Of a stretch of DNA of 64,000 bases, positions 8,806-17,082 are shown one piece after another. A model generated the notes under the pieces. That model was not told where the DNA came from. It saw only the letters and a program-made list of their open reading frames with translations, and did not search any database. Position 1 is the first letter of the stretch; each line of letters opens with the position of its first letter. Both the position numbers and the translations under genes were made by a program. The DNA comes from JAIVJG01 sp964236735 (GTDB taxonomy: Bacteria > Acidobacteriota > Blastocatellia > Pyrinomonadales > Pyrinomonadaceae): positions 1 through 64,000 of the forward strand of contig CAXSFM010000019.1 in the NCBI GenBank assembly GCA_964236735.1. The letters are read 5' to 3'.

Positions 8806-8812
8806 TCCCGCG

Positions 8813-10744
8813 TCAAATCAACTCTGCCAACTCTGCCCAACGCTCAAGGTCTGCGGCGAGACGCGCGGCAAGCGTTTCCTTTTCCTGATAGAGCGCGAGC
8901 ACGAGGCTAGAGTCGCTCGCGCTCGCGGCGAGTCCCGTCTCAATCTCCGCCTGCCTGCGCTCGCTCGCTTCAATGCGCGACTCCAATTCGGTTAACTCCT
9001 TCCGCTCCTTAAACGTCAACTTTCGCGTGCCCGCGCTCGCTTTGTTTTCACTCTCTGACTTCGCAACCGCACTCTTCACACGAGGCGCAGAAGAAGCAAC
9101 TGCTGCTGCGGCAACTTGCGCGCTTTCTTCTTCGCGCCCCTTTGCTTCGATGAAGGCCGTGTAGTTGCCGGGATACTCGCGCACGCGCCCCGCGCCCTCG
9201 AAGCGAAAGATGTGCTCGACCGTGCGGTCGAGAAAGTAGCGGTCATGGCTGACGACGATCAGGCAGCCGCCGAAATTATCGAGATAGTCTTCGAGCGTGA
9301 CGAGCGTCGGGATGTCGAGATCGTTCGTCGGCTCGTCGAGCAACAAGACATTCGGCGCGCTCATCAGCACATGCAGTAGATAGAGCCGACGACGCTCGCC
9401 GCCTGAGAGTTTCGCGATGGGCGCGTACTGCATCGCGCCCGTGAAGAGAAACTTTTCGAGCATCTGACCGGCGGTGATGAACTGCCCGTCGGCGGTCTCA
9501 ATTTGCTCTGCGACCGCACGGATGTAATCAATGACACGCTCGCCTTCATCCAACTCTCGATTCTCCTGATCGTAGTAACCGAAACGAACCGTCTGCCCGA
9601 CCTCGACCGTCCCCGCTTCGGGCGCGATGCGTCCGGTGATGATGTCGAGCAGAGTCGTCTTGCCCGAACCGTTCGCGCCGATGATGCCGATGCGGTCGCC
9701 AGCCTTGAACATGCGGCTGAAGTTTTCCACCAGCACGCGCCCGTCATACGACTTCGTGAGGCCGCGCAACTCAAGCACCTTTTTCCCGATGCGGCTCGAA
9801 GTGACCGAGATGTCGAGCGTAGGCTTTGCAGTCTCTTTGGGCTGCGCCATCAAACTCTCGGCATCGGCGATGCGCGCTTTAGACTTTCTCGTCCGCGCTT
9901 TGGCTCCGCGACGCAGCCACGCCAGCTCGTGCCGGATGAGCATCTCGCGCTTTTGTCCTTCGACGGCGCGCGCGGATTCCTGCGCCTGCTTTTTTTCGAG
10001 ATAGTAAGCGTAGTCGCCGTCGAATGTCTGCAACGCCCCACGGTCAATTTCGATGATGCGGCGCGTGACGCGGTCGAGAAAATAACGGTCGTGCGTGACG
10101 AGGAGCAACGCGCCGCGCGAGCGCGCGAGGTAGTCTTCCAGCCATGTGATTGTTTCGGCGTCGAGATGATTCGTCGGCTCGTCGAGGATGAGCAGGTCAG
10201 GGCTTTCGATAAGCGCGCGCGCGAGTGCGACGCGCTTGCGCTGCCCGCCGGAGAGAGCGCCGACGAGCGCGCCCGTATCGTTGATGCCGAGCTTGCTTAA
10301 GATCGTGCGCGCCTCGGTCTCCGTCTCCCACGCGCCGGAGGCTTCGAGTTCGTGCGACAACTCCGCGACACGTTGCAGCAGGCGCGCGTGTTCGTCCGCA
10401 TCGTCATTGCCGGCGACGGCCAGATCGTGACACGCGCGCTCGTATTCACGCAGCATTTCGGTTTGCGCGTCGCCCGCCGCGAAGATGGCGTCGAGCACGG
10501 TCTGCGCCGGATCAAACGGCGGATTCTGCGGCAGGTAGCCGACGGAAACCGCTTCGGCGAAGACGATGCGCCCGGTGTCCGTCTGTTCCTCACCGGCGAC
10601 GAGGCGCAGAAAAGTCGTCTTGCCCGCGCCGTTGACGCCGACGACGCCGACGCGGTCTTTTGAATCCAGACCCAGACTCACGTCCGCGAACAGCGGCCTC
10701 AACCCGTAATTCTTAGCGACAGCTTCGAGAGATAAAATGTGCAT
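8813..10744 (-). CDS. ABC-F family ATPase (Uup/YdiF-like translation factor)
   Basis: The protein has two soluble ABC cassettes and no membrane segments. Walker A motifs are GVNGAGKTT and GANGSGKTT, and signatures are LSGGQRKRVALARAL and LSGGERRRLYLLHVL, joined by the charged ABC-F linker (EKKQAQESARAVEGQKREMLIRHELAWLR region) and followed by a C-terminal coiled coil as in Uup. ABC-F proteins bind the ribosomal E site and relieve stalled translation; some protect against antibiotics. I start it at 10744, just before the conserved LEAVAKNYG. The frame extends to 10867, overlapping the release-factor-like gene by four bases, but those 41 residues look non-conserved. Confidence 0.85.
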   Translation of the reverse strand: MHILSLEAVAKNYGLRPLFADVSLGLDSKDRVGVVGVNGAGKTTFLRLVAGEEQTDTGRIVFAEAVSVGYLPQNPPFDPAQTVLDAIFAAGDAQTEMLREYERACHDLAVAGNDDADEHARLLQRVAELSHELEASGAWETETEARTILSKLGINDTGALVGALSGGQRKRVALARALIESPDLLILDEPTNHLDAETITWLEDYLARSRGALLLVTHDRYFLDRVTRRIIEIDRGALQTFDGDYAYYLEKKQAQESARAVEGQKREMLIRHELAWLRRGAKARTRKSKARIADAESLMAQPKETAKPTLDISVTSSRIGKKVLELRGLTKSYDGRVLVENFSRMFKAGDRIGIIGANGSGKTTLLDIITGRIAPEAGTVEVGQTVRFGYYDQENRELDEGERVIDYIRAVAEQIETADGQFITAGQMLEKFLFTGAMQYAPIAKLSGGERRRLYLLHVLMSAPNVLLLDEPTNDLDIPTLVTLEDYLDNFGGCLIVVSHDRYFLDRTVEHIFRFEGAGRVREYPGNYTAFIEAKGREEESAQVAAAAVASSAPRVKSAVAKSESENKASAGTRKLTFKERKELTELESRIEASERRQAEIETGLAASASDSSLVLALYQEKETLAARLAADLERWAELAELI

Positions 10745-10863
10745 TCCGCTTCGTGAACTTTCTGCTTCAGGCTTTGACGCTCCGACTAAAAAAATGAGGA
10801 CGCTGAACTGAGTAACACGCGGCCACGCTTCATGCGAGACACGCGCGACGCGCATCATTCGCA

Positions 10864-11211
10864 TCATTCATCCGTTGCTGGTTTCCCGCGCGCACGCTTG
10901 ACGCGCGAGCGACGCTCCTTCTCTTCGAGCGTGCGCTCTTTGGCGGCGCGCGTGCGCCTCGTCGGGACACGCTTGGGCTGCCGATAGTTCAAACGCTCGA
11001 CCTCGTCGCGCAACTTTTGCAGGCACGTCTTTTTGTTACGGTACTGGCTGCGCTCTTCGCGACAGGTGACGACGAGACCCGTCGGCAGATGCGTGAGCCT
11101 GACGCTCGTCTCCACCTTGTTGACGTGCTGGCCGCCGGGGCCGCCCGAGCGATAGGTATCAACCTCGCACTCGCGCAGCAGCTCCGCATCCGTCTCCGGC
11201 AACTTAATCAC
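10864..11211 (-). CDS. small peptide chain release factor-like protein (ArfB-type GGQ)
   Basis: This 115-residue protein contains only a release-factor catalytic domain: YRSGGPGGQHVNKVETSVRL holds the GGQ that triggers peptidyl-tRNA hydrolysis. It is followed by VTCREERSQYRNKKTCLQKLR and a long basic tail (residues about 80-115). It lacks the codon-recognition domains of RF1/RF2. This shape fits ArfB/YaeJ or the related short RF-like proteins that rescue stalled ribosomes, where the basic tail enters the empty mRNA channel. Its stop overlaps the longest possible start of the ABC-F gene, so two translation-rescue genes appear coupled. Confidence 0.8.
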   Translation of the reverse strand: MIKLPETDAELLRECEVDTYRSGGPGGQHVNKVETSVRLTHLPTGLVVTCREERSQYRNKKTCLQKLRDEVERLNYRQPKRVPTRRTRAAKERTLEEKERRSRVKRARGKPATDE

Positions 11212-11435
11212 GTCAACATTGCTCCTTGCATCGCATGACTCAAGAAAAGTTTACCGCACTCCTGCGTGATGCACATATTCTGTGTTAGACATCCTGATTT
11301 TGGGATGAGCAACAGGTCAGTGCTATCCGCCATCGCAGGTGGGGCTGACAACAGTTCGCATCTCAGCGCGATTTGCTATAAACACTTCACGAGTGGCAAA
11401 AATCGTGGTCGTAAATTTAGAAGGAGCATCTCTAC

Positions 11436-12401
11436 ATGAAACAAACTTTTCTGTCCTGCGGTTTACTTTTTATCTGTCTCGCATCAGCCTGCACTAGCCC
11501 CGCTAACGCCAACGCTCAAGACGCTAATCTTGCGGTCAAACCGCCGGACTCGCAGCCGGCGAAGGCAGTAGCAACGCCGGATCAGGAGATGCAAAAGCAG
11601 ATCGAGCAGATCGCGGCGGCGGCGAAAGGACACGTCGGCGCGGAGGCGTTTTTGCTGGAGACGGGCGAGACAGTCTCTCTCAATCCGCAAGACCATTTCC
11701 CGATGCAGAGCGTTTATAAACTTCCGATTGGCGTGTGTGTGCTCCAACAGGTGGACGCCGGAAAATTAAAGCTTGAGCAGAAGGTGCGCGTCGAGAAAAA
11801 AGATTTCGTGCGGCAGGGACAGGCCAGTCCGTTTCGGGACGCGCATCCAGCCGGCGCGGATTCGACCGTCAGCGAGTTGCTGCGCTTGATGCTTGGTCAA
11901 AGCGACGGCACGGCGAGCGATGTCTTGCTCGCGCTCGCGGGCGGGCCTGAAGCGATTCAAGCTTCGCTCAATGAACTTAAAGTTGACGGAATGGTCATCC
12001 TCAATTCGGAGAAAGAGTTCGGGCGAGACCAGACGCTTCAATATCAAAACTGGGCGTCGCCCGATGCGTCAATCGCCCTGGTGCGCGCGTTGTCCGAGCG
12101 GCGCAATCTCTCCGAACAGAGCCAAACGTTGCTGCTCAAGTTAATGACTGAATCCACGACCGGCCCGAAACGTCTGAAAGGACTTTTACCCGCCGGAACT
12201 GTCGTCGCGCATAAAACCGGAACGTCCGGCACTGTCAAAGGCGTGACGGCGGCGACCAACGACATCGGACTCGTCACGTTGCCGAACGGGCATCATTTCG
12301 CGATTGCAGTTTTCGTTTCGGATGCTTCCGCCGATGAAGCGACGCGCGAGGAAGTGATCGCCAAAATCGCCAGAGCCGTGTGGGACAAATGGAGCAAGTA
12401 G
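11436..12401 (+). CDS. class A (subclass A2-like) beta-lactamase
   Basis: This 321-residue serine beta-lactamase has a signal peptide with a possible lipobox (LASAC near residue 19), so it may be lipid-anchored in the periplasm. Catalytic motifs are SVYK (Ser92, Lys95), SDG (Ser156; SDN in most class A enzymes), and KTG (Lys260). The omega-loop segment FGRDQTLQYQNWASPDA resembles PER/CepA/CfxA enzymes, where the general-base Glu sits before YQNW; here I could not place that Glu with certainty. AGAAGGAG precedes the ATG by 10 bases. It stands alone with no AmpR-like regulator. Spectrum cannot be predicted. Confidence 0.88.
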   Translation: MKQTFLSCGLLFICLASACTSPANANAQDANLAVKPPDSQPAKAVATPDQEMQKQIEQIAAAAKGHVGAEAFLLETGETVSLNPQDHFPMQSVYKLPIGVCVLQQVDAGKLKLEQKVRVEKKDFVRQGQASPFRDAHPAGADSTVSELLRLMLGQSDGTASDVLLALAGGPEAIQASLNELKVDGMVILNSEKEFGRDQTLQYQNWASPDASIALVRALSERRNLSEQSQTLLLKLMTESTTGPKRLKGLLPAGTVVAHKTGTSGTVKGVTAATNDIGLVTLPNGHHFAIAVFVSDASADEATREEVIAKIARAVWDKWSK

Positions 12402-12420
12402 GAGTTCAAGCGTCGCGCCG

Positions 12421-13350
12421 TCAAGCGTCAACGCTGACGATGCTCGCTTCACGTTGACGCTCTGCCAGAGCTGGCGCGACGCGCACGACGCGCGTGATGA
12501 GACGCAGCTTTTCGAGCAGGAGGATCACGTAGGCCGACGGGTCTATCTGCCACCAGCGATTGTCATGCAGCGCAGCGCGTGGATGCGCGTGATGATTATT
12601 GTGCCAGCCTTCGCCAAGAGCCCAGAGGCCGACCCACCAGACGTTGCCGCTCTGCTCGCGTGTCTGATGCGGGCGGTTTCCAAAGCGGTGACAGACGCTG
12701 TTGACGCACCACGTCGCGTGCCACACGAAGACCGTGCGAAAGACCGCGCCCCACAGCACGCCGCTCAAGCCACCGACGAGATAACAAATCGCTGCCGTCG
12801 CCAACCACGGGACGCCGCTATTGAGACCTCGATCCAGCCAGCTTAAAAATTTGTCGCGCGATAAGTCTTTGACCAACTCTGGATGACGGGGCAGTCCGTC
12901 CTTCGCAAACATCCAGCCCATGTGCCCGTGCCAGAAACTCTCGGCAGGCGAGTTGGGCGAATGCGGGTCTTCAACCAGGTCGCTCATTTGATGATGGCGG
13001 CGATGCACGCTGACCCACCAGACGGGGCCGCCCTGCAAAGACGCCGTGCCGAGAAAAGCCAGCAGCCACTTGAAGAGTCGAGAACAAGTGAACCCCTGAT
13101 GCGTGAGCAGGCGATGAAAACCGATGGTGATGCCGAAGCCGGTCAACAGATAAAATGCGACGAAGAGAAGGATGTCCGTTAACGTCGGGCGAAAGAAAAT
13201 AACGGTGAGCGCCGCCGCAATGTGCATCAGGATGAGCGTGGGCGGAACAGTGGTCGAGGAAAAGCTCGTCCATCTGCTGTCAGCCAGACGCGCGCTCCAA
13301 CTGTCACCGGCACGCGCCTCGTCGCGAGGAAATGTCTTCAAAGTGTTCAA
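12421..13350 (-). CDS. acyl-CoA desaturase (delta-9 type)
   Basis: This 309-residue membrane di-iron desaturase carries the three histidine boxes GFHRLLTHQG, SVHRRHHQMSD and GEGWHNNHHAHPRAA, and several hydrophobic segments (about 40-90 and 170-220). It would introduce a double bond into saturated acyl chains in the cytoplasmic membrane, adjusting fluidity. Its start overlaps the stop of the second desaturase gene by four bases (ATGA), so the pair is one operon. The two proteins are clearly paralogous but diverged, suggesting different chain-length or position specificity. Confidence 0.9.
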   Translation of the reverse strand: MNTLKTFPRDEARAGDSWSARLADSRWTSFSSTTVPPTLILMHIAAALTVIFFRPTLTDILLFVAFYLLTGFGITIGFHRLLTHQGFTCSRLFKWLLAFLGTASLQGGPVWWVSVHRRHHQMSDLVEDPHSPNSPAESFWHGHMGWMFAKDGLPRHPELVKDLSRDKFLSWLDRGLNSGVPWLATAAICYLVGGLSGVLWGAVFRTVFVWHATWCVNSVCHRFGNRPHQTREQSGNVWWVGLWALGEGWHNNHHAHPRAALHDNRWWQIDPSAYVILLLEKLRLITRVVRVAPALAERQREASIVSVDA

Positions 13351-14228
13351 GCAGCCGCCTTGAGTTCCGTTCTGGTCGAAGCCGCCTCACGTACCTGACC
13401 GGCGGTGTTGATGAGTTTGATGTTTTTCGCCAGCCCCAAAAATTGAAGCGTGCGGATGCCCCACCAGTTCATGTCAACCTCATACCATGTGAGTCCGTGA
13501 CGCGCCGCGCGCGGGTGCGCGTGATGATTATTGTGCCAGCCTTCGCCCCACGTCAGCAGCGCGACCCACCAACTGTTGCGCGAGTCGTCGTCCGTCTCGA
13601 AGCGTCGCTTGCCCCACAGGTGCGTCGCCGAATTGACGAGCCACGTCGTATGAAAATTAAACGTCACGCGCAGGAAGATGCCCCAGAACAACATTGACCA
13701 GCCGCCGGCAGCCAACAGAATCGCGCCGAGCACGATGAGCGGCACGTAATAAAATTTCTCGAACCAGCGATGCACGGGGTCTTTCATCAAGTCGGGCGCG
13801 TAACGCAGGCAGACTGAATCGTCATAGCGTTGCGCCGTCCCTCTCAACACCCAGCCCATGTGCGCCCACCAGCCGCCCTCGCGCGGCGTGTGCGGATCGC
13901 CGGGAGCGTCCGTGTGCGCGTGATGGATGCGATGCGTCGTGACCCACGCAATCGGCCCGGCTTCGAGCGCGAGCAGCCCACAAAAGGTTAAGAAATACTC
14001 GACGGCTTTCGGCGTCTTGAATCCGCGATGCGTCAACAGGCGATGAAAGCCCATCCCGACTCCGAGACTGCCAGCCATCCACCACAGCAAGAGCGACACG
14101 ATGAGCGCCGGCCAGCTAAACATAAAGAGCGCGGCCACTGCGCCGAGATGAAACGCGACGAGCGTGATGTTCGTCGCCCAGTTGATGCCGGTCTTGCGTT
14201 GGATGTTGGTGATCGCTTCGTTCTGCAT
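13347..14228 (-). CDS. acyl-CoA desaturase (paralogue of the adjacent gene)
   Basis: This 293-residue desaturase is the first gene of the pair. Histidine boxes are GFHRLLTHRG, TTHRIHHAHTDAPGDPH and GEGWHNNHHAHPRAA. Membrane segments lie at about 20-60 and 165-195. GGGAG six bases upstream supports the start. The function is fatty-acid desaturation at the cytoplasmic membrane using an electron donor such as ferredoxin or cytochrome, not found here. Tandem desaturases could arise by duplication. Confidence 0.9.
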   Translation of the reverse strand: MQNEAITNIQRKTGINWATNITLVAFHLGAVAALFMFSWPALIVSLLLWWMAGSLGVGMGFHRLLTHRGFKTPKAVEYFLTFCGLLALEAGPIAWVTTHRIHHAHTDAPGDPHTPREGGWWAHMGWVLRGTAQRYDDSVCLRYAPDLMKDPVHRWFEKFYYVPLIVLGAILLAAGGWSMLFWGIFLRVTFNFHTTWLVNSATHLWGKRRFETDDDSRNSWWVALLTWGEGWHNNHHAHPRAARHGLTWYEVDMNWWGIRTLQFLGLAKNIKLINTAGQVREAASTRTELKAAA

Positions 14229-14455
14229 TCAAGCTCCCTGCTCATTTGTGGAAATCAAAGGTTGAATCAAAGATTGCTACACAATCTGATGAAACAGCAT
14301 AACGGATTGCGCGTGCGCGCTTGTAATAGTTGTGTAATTTGTGCGGACGCAACAGCGATAAAGTTACTTTTTGAGTTCCCTCCTTCGACTTTGCTCTAAA
14401 CTTTTGTATGATGCCCTGTTTTTTCGAGACTGACTTTCTTCGCTGACAACTACAG

Positions 14456-15418
14456 ATGAAACTTCGCTTGCTCTACCACGGCCACTGTTTCGACGGCGTC
14501 GCCTCCGCCGCCGTTTTTACGCGCTTTTATCGCGCGCACGTCCGACCCGACGCTGAAATTGTTTACGGCGGACTGCTTCATCGCGCCGGCGACCTCTTCG
14601 ACGAAGAGATGTTCGACGGCGACGAAAACGCCATCGTTGATTTCAAGTATTCACCCTCGGAACGTCTGACGTGGTGGTTCGATCATCATCAATCGGCGTT
14701 TCTCACTCCGTCCGATGAAGCGCATTTCCGCGCCGACACGTCCGGGCATAAATTCTGGGACGCTGACAGCAAGTCCTGCACTGAGTTCATCGCGCGTATC
14801 GCCCGCGAGCGTTTCAATTTTCAAGACCCCGCGCTCGACCCGCTCATCGCGTGGGCGCACACGATTGACGGCGCGTTCTACGAATCGGCGTCGCAGCCTG
14901 TGGAACTCAAAGAACCCGCGCTCCAACTGATGCAGGTCATCGAAAACGTCCCCGAAGACGAGTTCATCGAGCATGTCATCCGCGAACTGACGGCGCGCAC
15001 GCTCGACGAAGTCGCGGCGAGCGACGAAGTGCAGACGCGCTTTCGTCCCATCCTCGCCAGACATCTTGAGACAGTTGAAACGATTCGCCGCAAATCAACT
15101 TACGCGCGCGGCGTCGTCTCCTTCGATCTTGTTGACGAAGGCTACGACGGCTTCAACAAGTTCATCCCCTACTACATTCACCCCGACACGACTTACTCCG
15201 TCGCCGTCACGCGCGGCACGAAGCGGGCGAAGATTTCCGTCGGCTCGAACCCCTTCAGCCCGCGCCCGCGCCGCCACAACATCGCTTCCATCTGCGAGCG
15301 CTACGGCGGTGGCGGTCACGCCGTCGTCGGCGCAGTCTCGTTCGGCACGGATGAAGTTGAGCGCGCACGCGAAGTCGCGAAAGAAATTGTCGCAGAGTTA
15401 CAGGAAGGCTTCGAGTAA
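14456..15418 (+). CDS. DHH-family phosphoesterase
   Basis: The 320-residue protein begins LRLLYHGHCFDGVASAAVF, the first metal-binding motif of the DHH superfamily, and has FDHHQSAF near residue 77, the DHH motif itself. The C-terminal third ends in RYGGGGHAVVGAVSF, the GGGH motif of the DHHA1 substrate-binding domain. Members hydrolyse oligoribonucleotides, pAp, cyclic-di-nucleotide products or single-stranded DNA. The exact substrate is not evident; the short form lacks PAS or GGDEF domains. It is a monocistronic gene with its own terminator. Confidence 0.85.
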   Translation: MKLRLLYHGHCFDGVASAAVFTRFYRAHVRPDAEIVYGGLLHRAGDLFDEEMFDGDENAIVDFKYSPSERLTWWFDHHQSAFLTPSDEAHFRADTSGHKFWDADSKSCTEFIARIARERFNFQDPALDPLIAWAHTIDGAFYESASQPVELKEPALQLMQVIENVPEDEFIEHVIRELTARTLDEVAASDEVQTRFRPILARHLETVETIRRKSTYARGVVSFDLVDEGYDGFNKFIPYYIHPDTTYSVAVTRGTKRAKISVGSNPFSPRPRRHNIASICERYGGGGHAVVGAVSFGTDEVERAREVAKEIVAELQEGFE

Positions 15419-15438
15419 GATTAAATTGCATAAAAGAA

Positions 15439-15480
15439 AGAGGCGCGCGTTCTGTTGACGAACGCGCGCCTCTCTCGCTG
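15439..15480. terminator. hairpin between convergent genes (likely bidirectional)
   Basis: A 14-bp perfect stem (15439-15452 with 15460-15473; GAGGCGCGCGTTC type) and a 7-base loop separate the convergent DHH and aminopeptidase genes. The A-rich left flank gives a T-rich tract for minus-strand transcripts, while the right flank is only moderately T-rich, so it may terminate best on the minus strand. Confidence 0.65.
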
Positions 15481-15496
15481 TTAGTCGCTTGCTTTT

Positions 15497-16795
15497 CTAA
15501 CCCGCCGTCAACGCTTCGATTTCTTCGATCTGCTTCGGAGCTTTGTCCGTCAGCACGCGGTAGCCGTCGGGCGTGACGAGCACGTCGTCTTCGATGCGGA
15601 TGCCGATGCCGCGATACTTGTCTGGAATGTCCGTCGCGTCTTCGGCGATGTAGAGTCCCGGCTCAACCGTCATCACGATGCCAGCCTCGACCGCGCGCGG
15701 CTCGCCGTCCATGTGATAGCGGCCTACGTCATGCACGTCCATGCCGAGATAATGGCCGAGGCGGTGCATGTAGAATTTTTTGTACTTCTCTTCCTCGATC
15801 AACTTCGCCGTGTCGCCTTCAAGCAATCCTAAACGCACCATGCCCTCAGTCAGAATTTCCACAGAGCGTTGATGCATCGCTTCCATCGTCACGCCGGGCT
15901 TGATCATCGCGGTGCATTGCTCCTGCGCGTCGAGCACGAGTTCGTAAATCTCGCGTTGCGGCGCGGTGAAGCGACCGGCCACGGGGAAGGTGCGCGTGAT
16001 GTCGGAGGCGTAGCCCTCGTACTCCGCGCCCGCGTCAATCAATAAAAGATCGCCGTCGCGAAGTTCGGCATCGTTGTTGATGTAGTGAAGAATCGTCGCG
16101 TTCGCGCCGCCGCCGACGATAGAAGAATAAGCGGGAGCCGTCGCGCCGTTTTTGCGAAAGAGATATTCGATAAGGGCTTCAACCTCGTACTCTTTCATGC
16201 CGGGGCGCGCGAACTTCATCGCCTCGGCGTGCGCGTCCGCCGCGATGTCTGCGGCGCGTTGCATGAGCGTGACTTCGTCGTCCGTTTTGAACAGGCGCAT
16301 CTCGTGCGTGATCGAGCCGGGGTCTATGATGGACTGCGGCGCGCTGATGCCGCGACGAATCATCGTCCGCATCTGTGAGATTTGCCGGACGACGGTGTCG
16401 TCGAGGTCTGGATTGCCGCCGCCGATGCGGTAATAAAGGTTGCGCGCGTTCCCCATCAGTTCGAGAAGTTTCGCGGGAAACTCTTCGACATTGAAGGCCG
16501 CGTCCGCGCCGTGCTTGTCCTTCGCGCCCTCGACGCCGGAGCGGCGACCAGTCCAAGTTTCTTTTTCAGGATCGCGCGGGCGGACGAAGAGCGTGTAGCT
16601 TCCTTCGGCTCTGCCGGGCGTGATGACGGCGATGGCTTCGGGTTCGTGGAAGCCAGTCAGGTAGTAAAAATCCGAGTCCTGACGATAGCGATACTCGGTG
16701 TCGTTCGAGCGCGTCGCCTCACGCGCCGACGGCAGGATGGCGACGGAGTTCGGCTCCATGCGCCGCATGAATTCCGCAAGCTGCGGTCGTGGCAT
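15497..16795 (-). CDS. pepP: Xaa-Pro aminopeptidase (M24B)
   Basis: This 432-residue cytoplasmic metallopeptidase removes N-terminal residues preceding proline. The N-terminal half is a creatinase-like domain (residues 1-165). The C-terminal pita-bread domain holds the five ligands: DAGAEYEGYASDITRTFPV (two Asp), MHRLGHYLGMDVHD (His), MTVEPGLYI (Glu) and IGIRIEDDVLVT (Glu). Length matches AMPP of Escherichia coli. GGGGAGA eight bases before the ATG supports the start. It is a single-gene unit. Confidence 0.92.
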   Translation of the reverse strand: MPRPQLAEFMRRMEPNSVAILPSAREATRSNDTEYRYRQDSDFYYLTGFHEPEAIAVITPGRAEGSYTLFVRPRDPEKETWTGRRSGVEGAKDKHGADAAFNVEEFPAKLLELMGNARNLYYRIGGGNPDLDDTVVRQISQMRTMIRRGISAPQSIIDPGSITHEMRLFKTDDEVTLMQRAADIAADAHAEAMKFARPGMKEYEVEALIEYLFRKNGATAPAYSSIVGGGANATILHYINNDAELRDGDLLLIDAGAEYEGYASDITRTFPVAGRFTAPQREIYELVLDAQEQCTAMIKPGVTMEAMHQRSVEILTEGMVRLGLLEGDTAKLIEEEKYKKFYMHRLGHYLGMDVHDVGRYHMDGEPRAVEAGIVMTVEPGLYIAEDATDIPDKYRGIGIRIEDDVLVTPDGYRVLTDKAPKQIEEIEALTAG

Positions 16796-16926
16796 TCTCT
16801 GTGTCTCCCCGTTCGGTTGATGTTGGACGCTTAAGCTTTCGTATTGTAGCCGACAAACGCGGCGACGCTGAAACGCCCGTCGTGCGCCAGACGCTCTTTA
16901 TACTTGAATGCCGGATAAGACATCCC

Positions 16927-16978
16927 ACCACAGAGGACGCAAACTTCCTGCTCTGTGTTCCTCTGCGTCCTCTGTGGT
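16927..16978. repeat. inverted repeat with 9-bp periodicity
   Basis: A 15-bp arm (16927-16941, containing CACAGAGGACGCA) is perfectly repeated in reverse at 16964-16978. The right side also reads as three 9-base units (CTCTGTGTT, CCTCTGCGT, CCTCTGTGG; 16951-16977). It lies in the 287-base gap between the divergent aminopeptidase and aldehyde dehydrogenase genes. It looks like a relative of the heptamer arrays with a longer unit. No other feature was recognised in the gap. Confidence 0.75.
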
Positions 16979-17082
16979 TAATTGTTGGTGAGCTTTATTC
17001 CTACCGAAGAATGTAAAGACATCGCGCGCATGGCTTTCAACCTTCACTCTTTCGCGCGATAATCAACTTGAGGTCTCAAACA

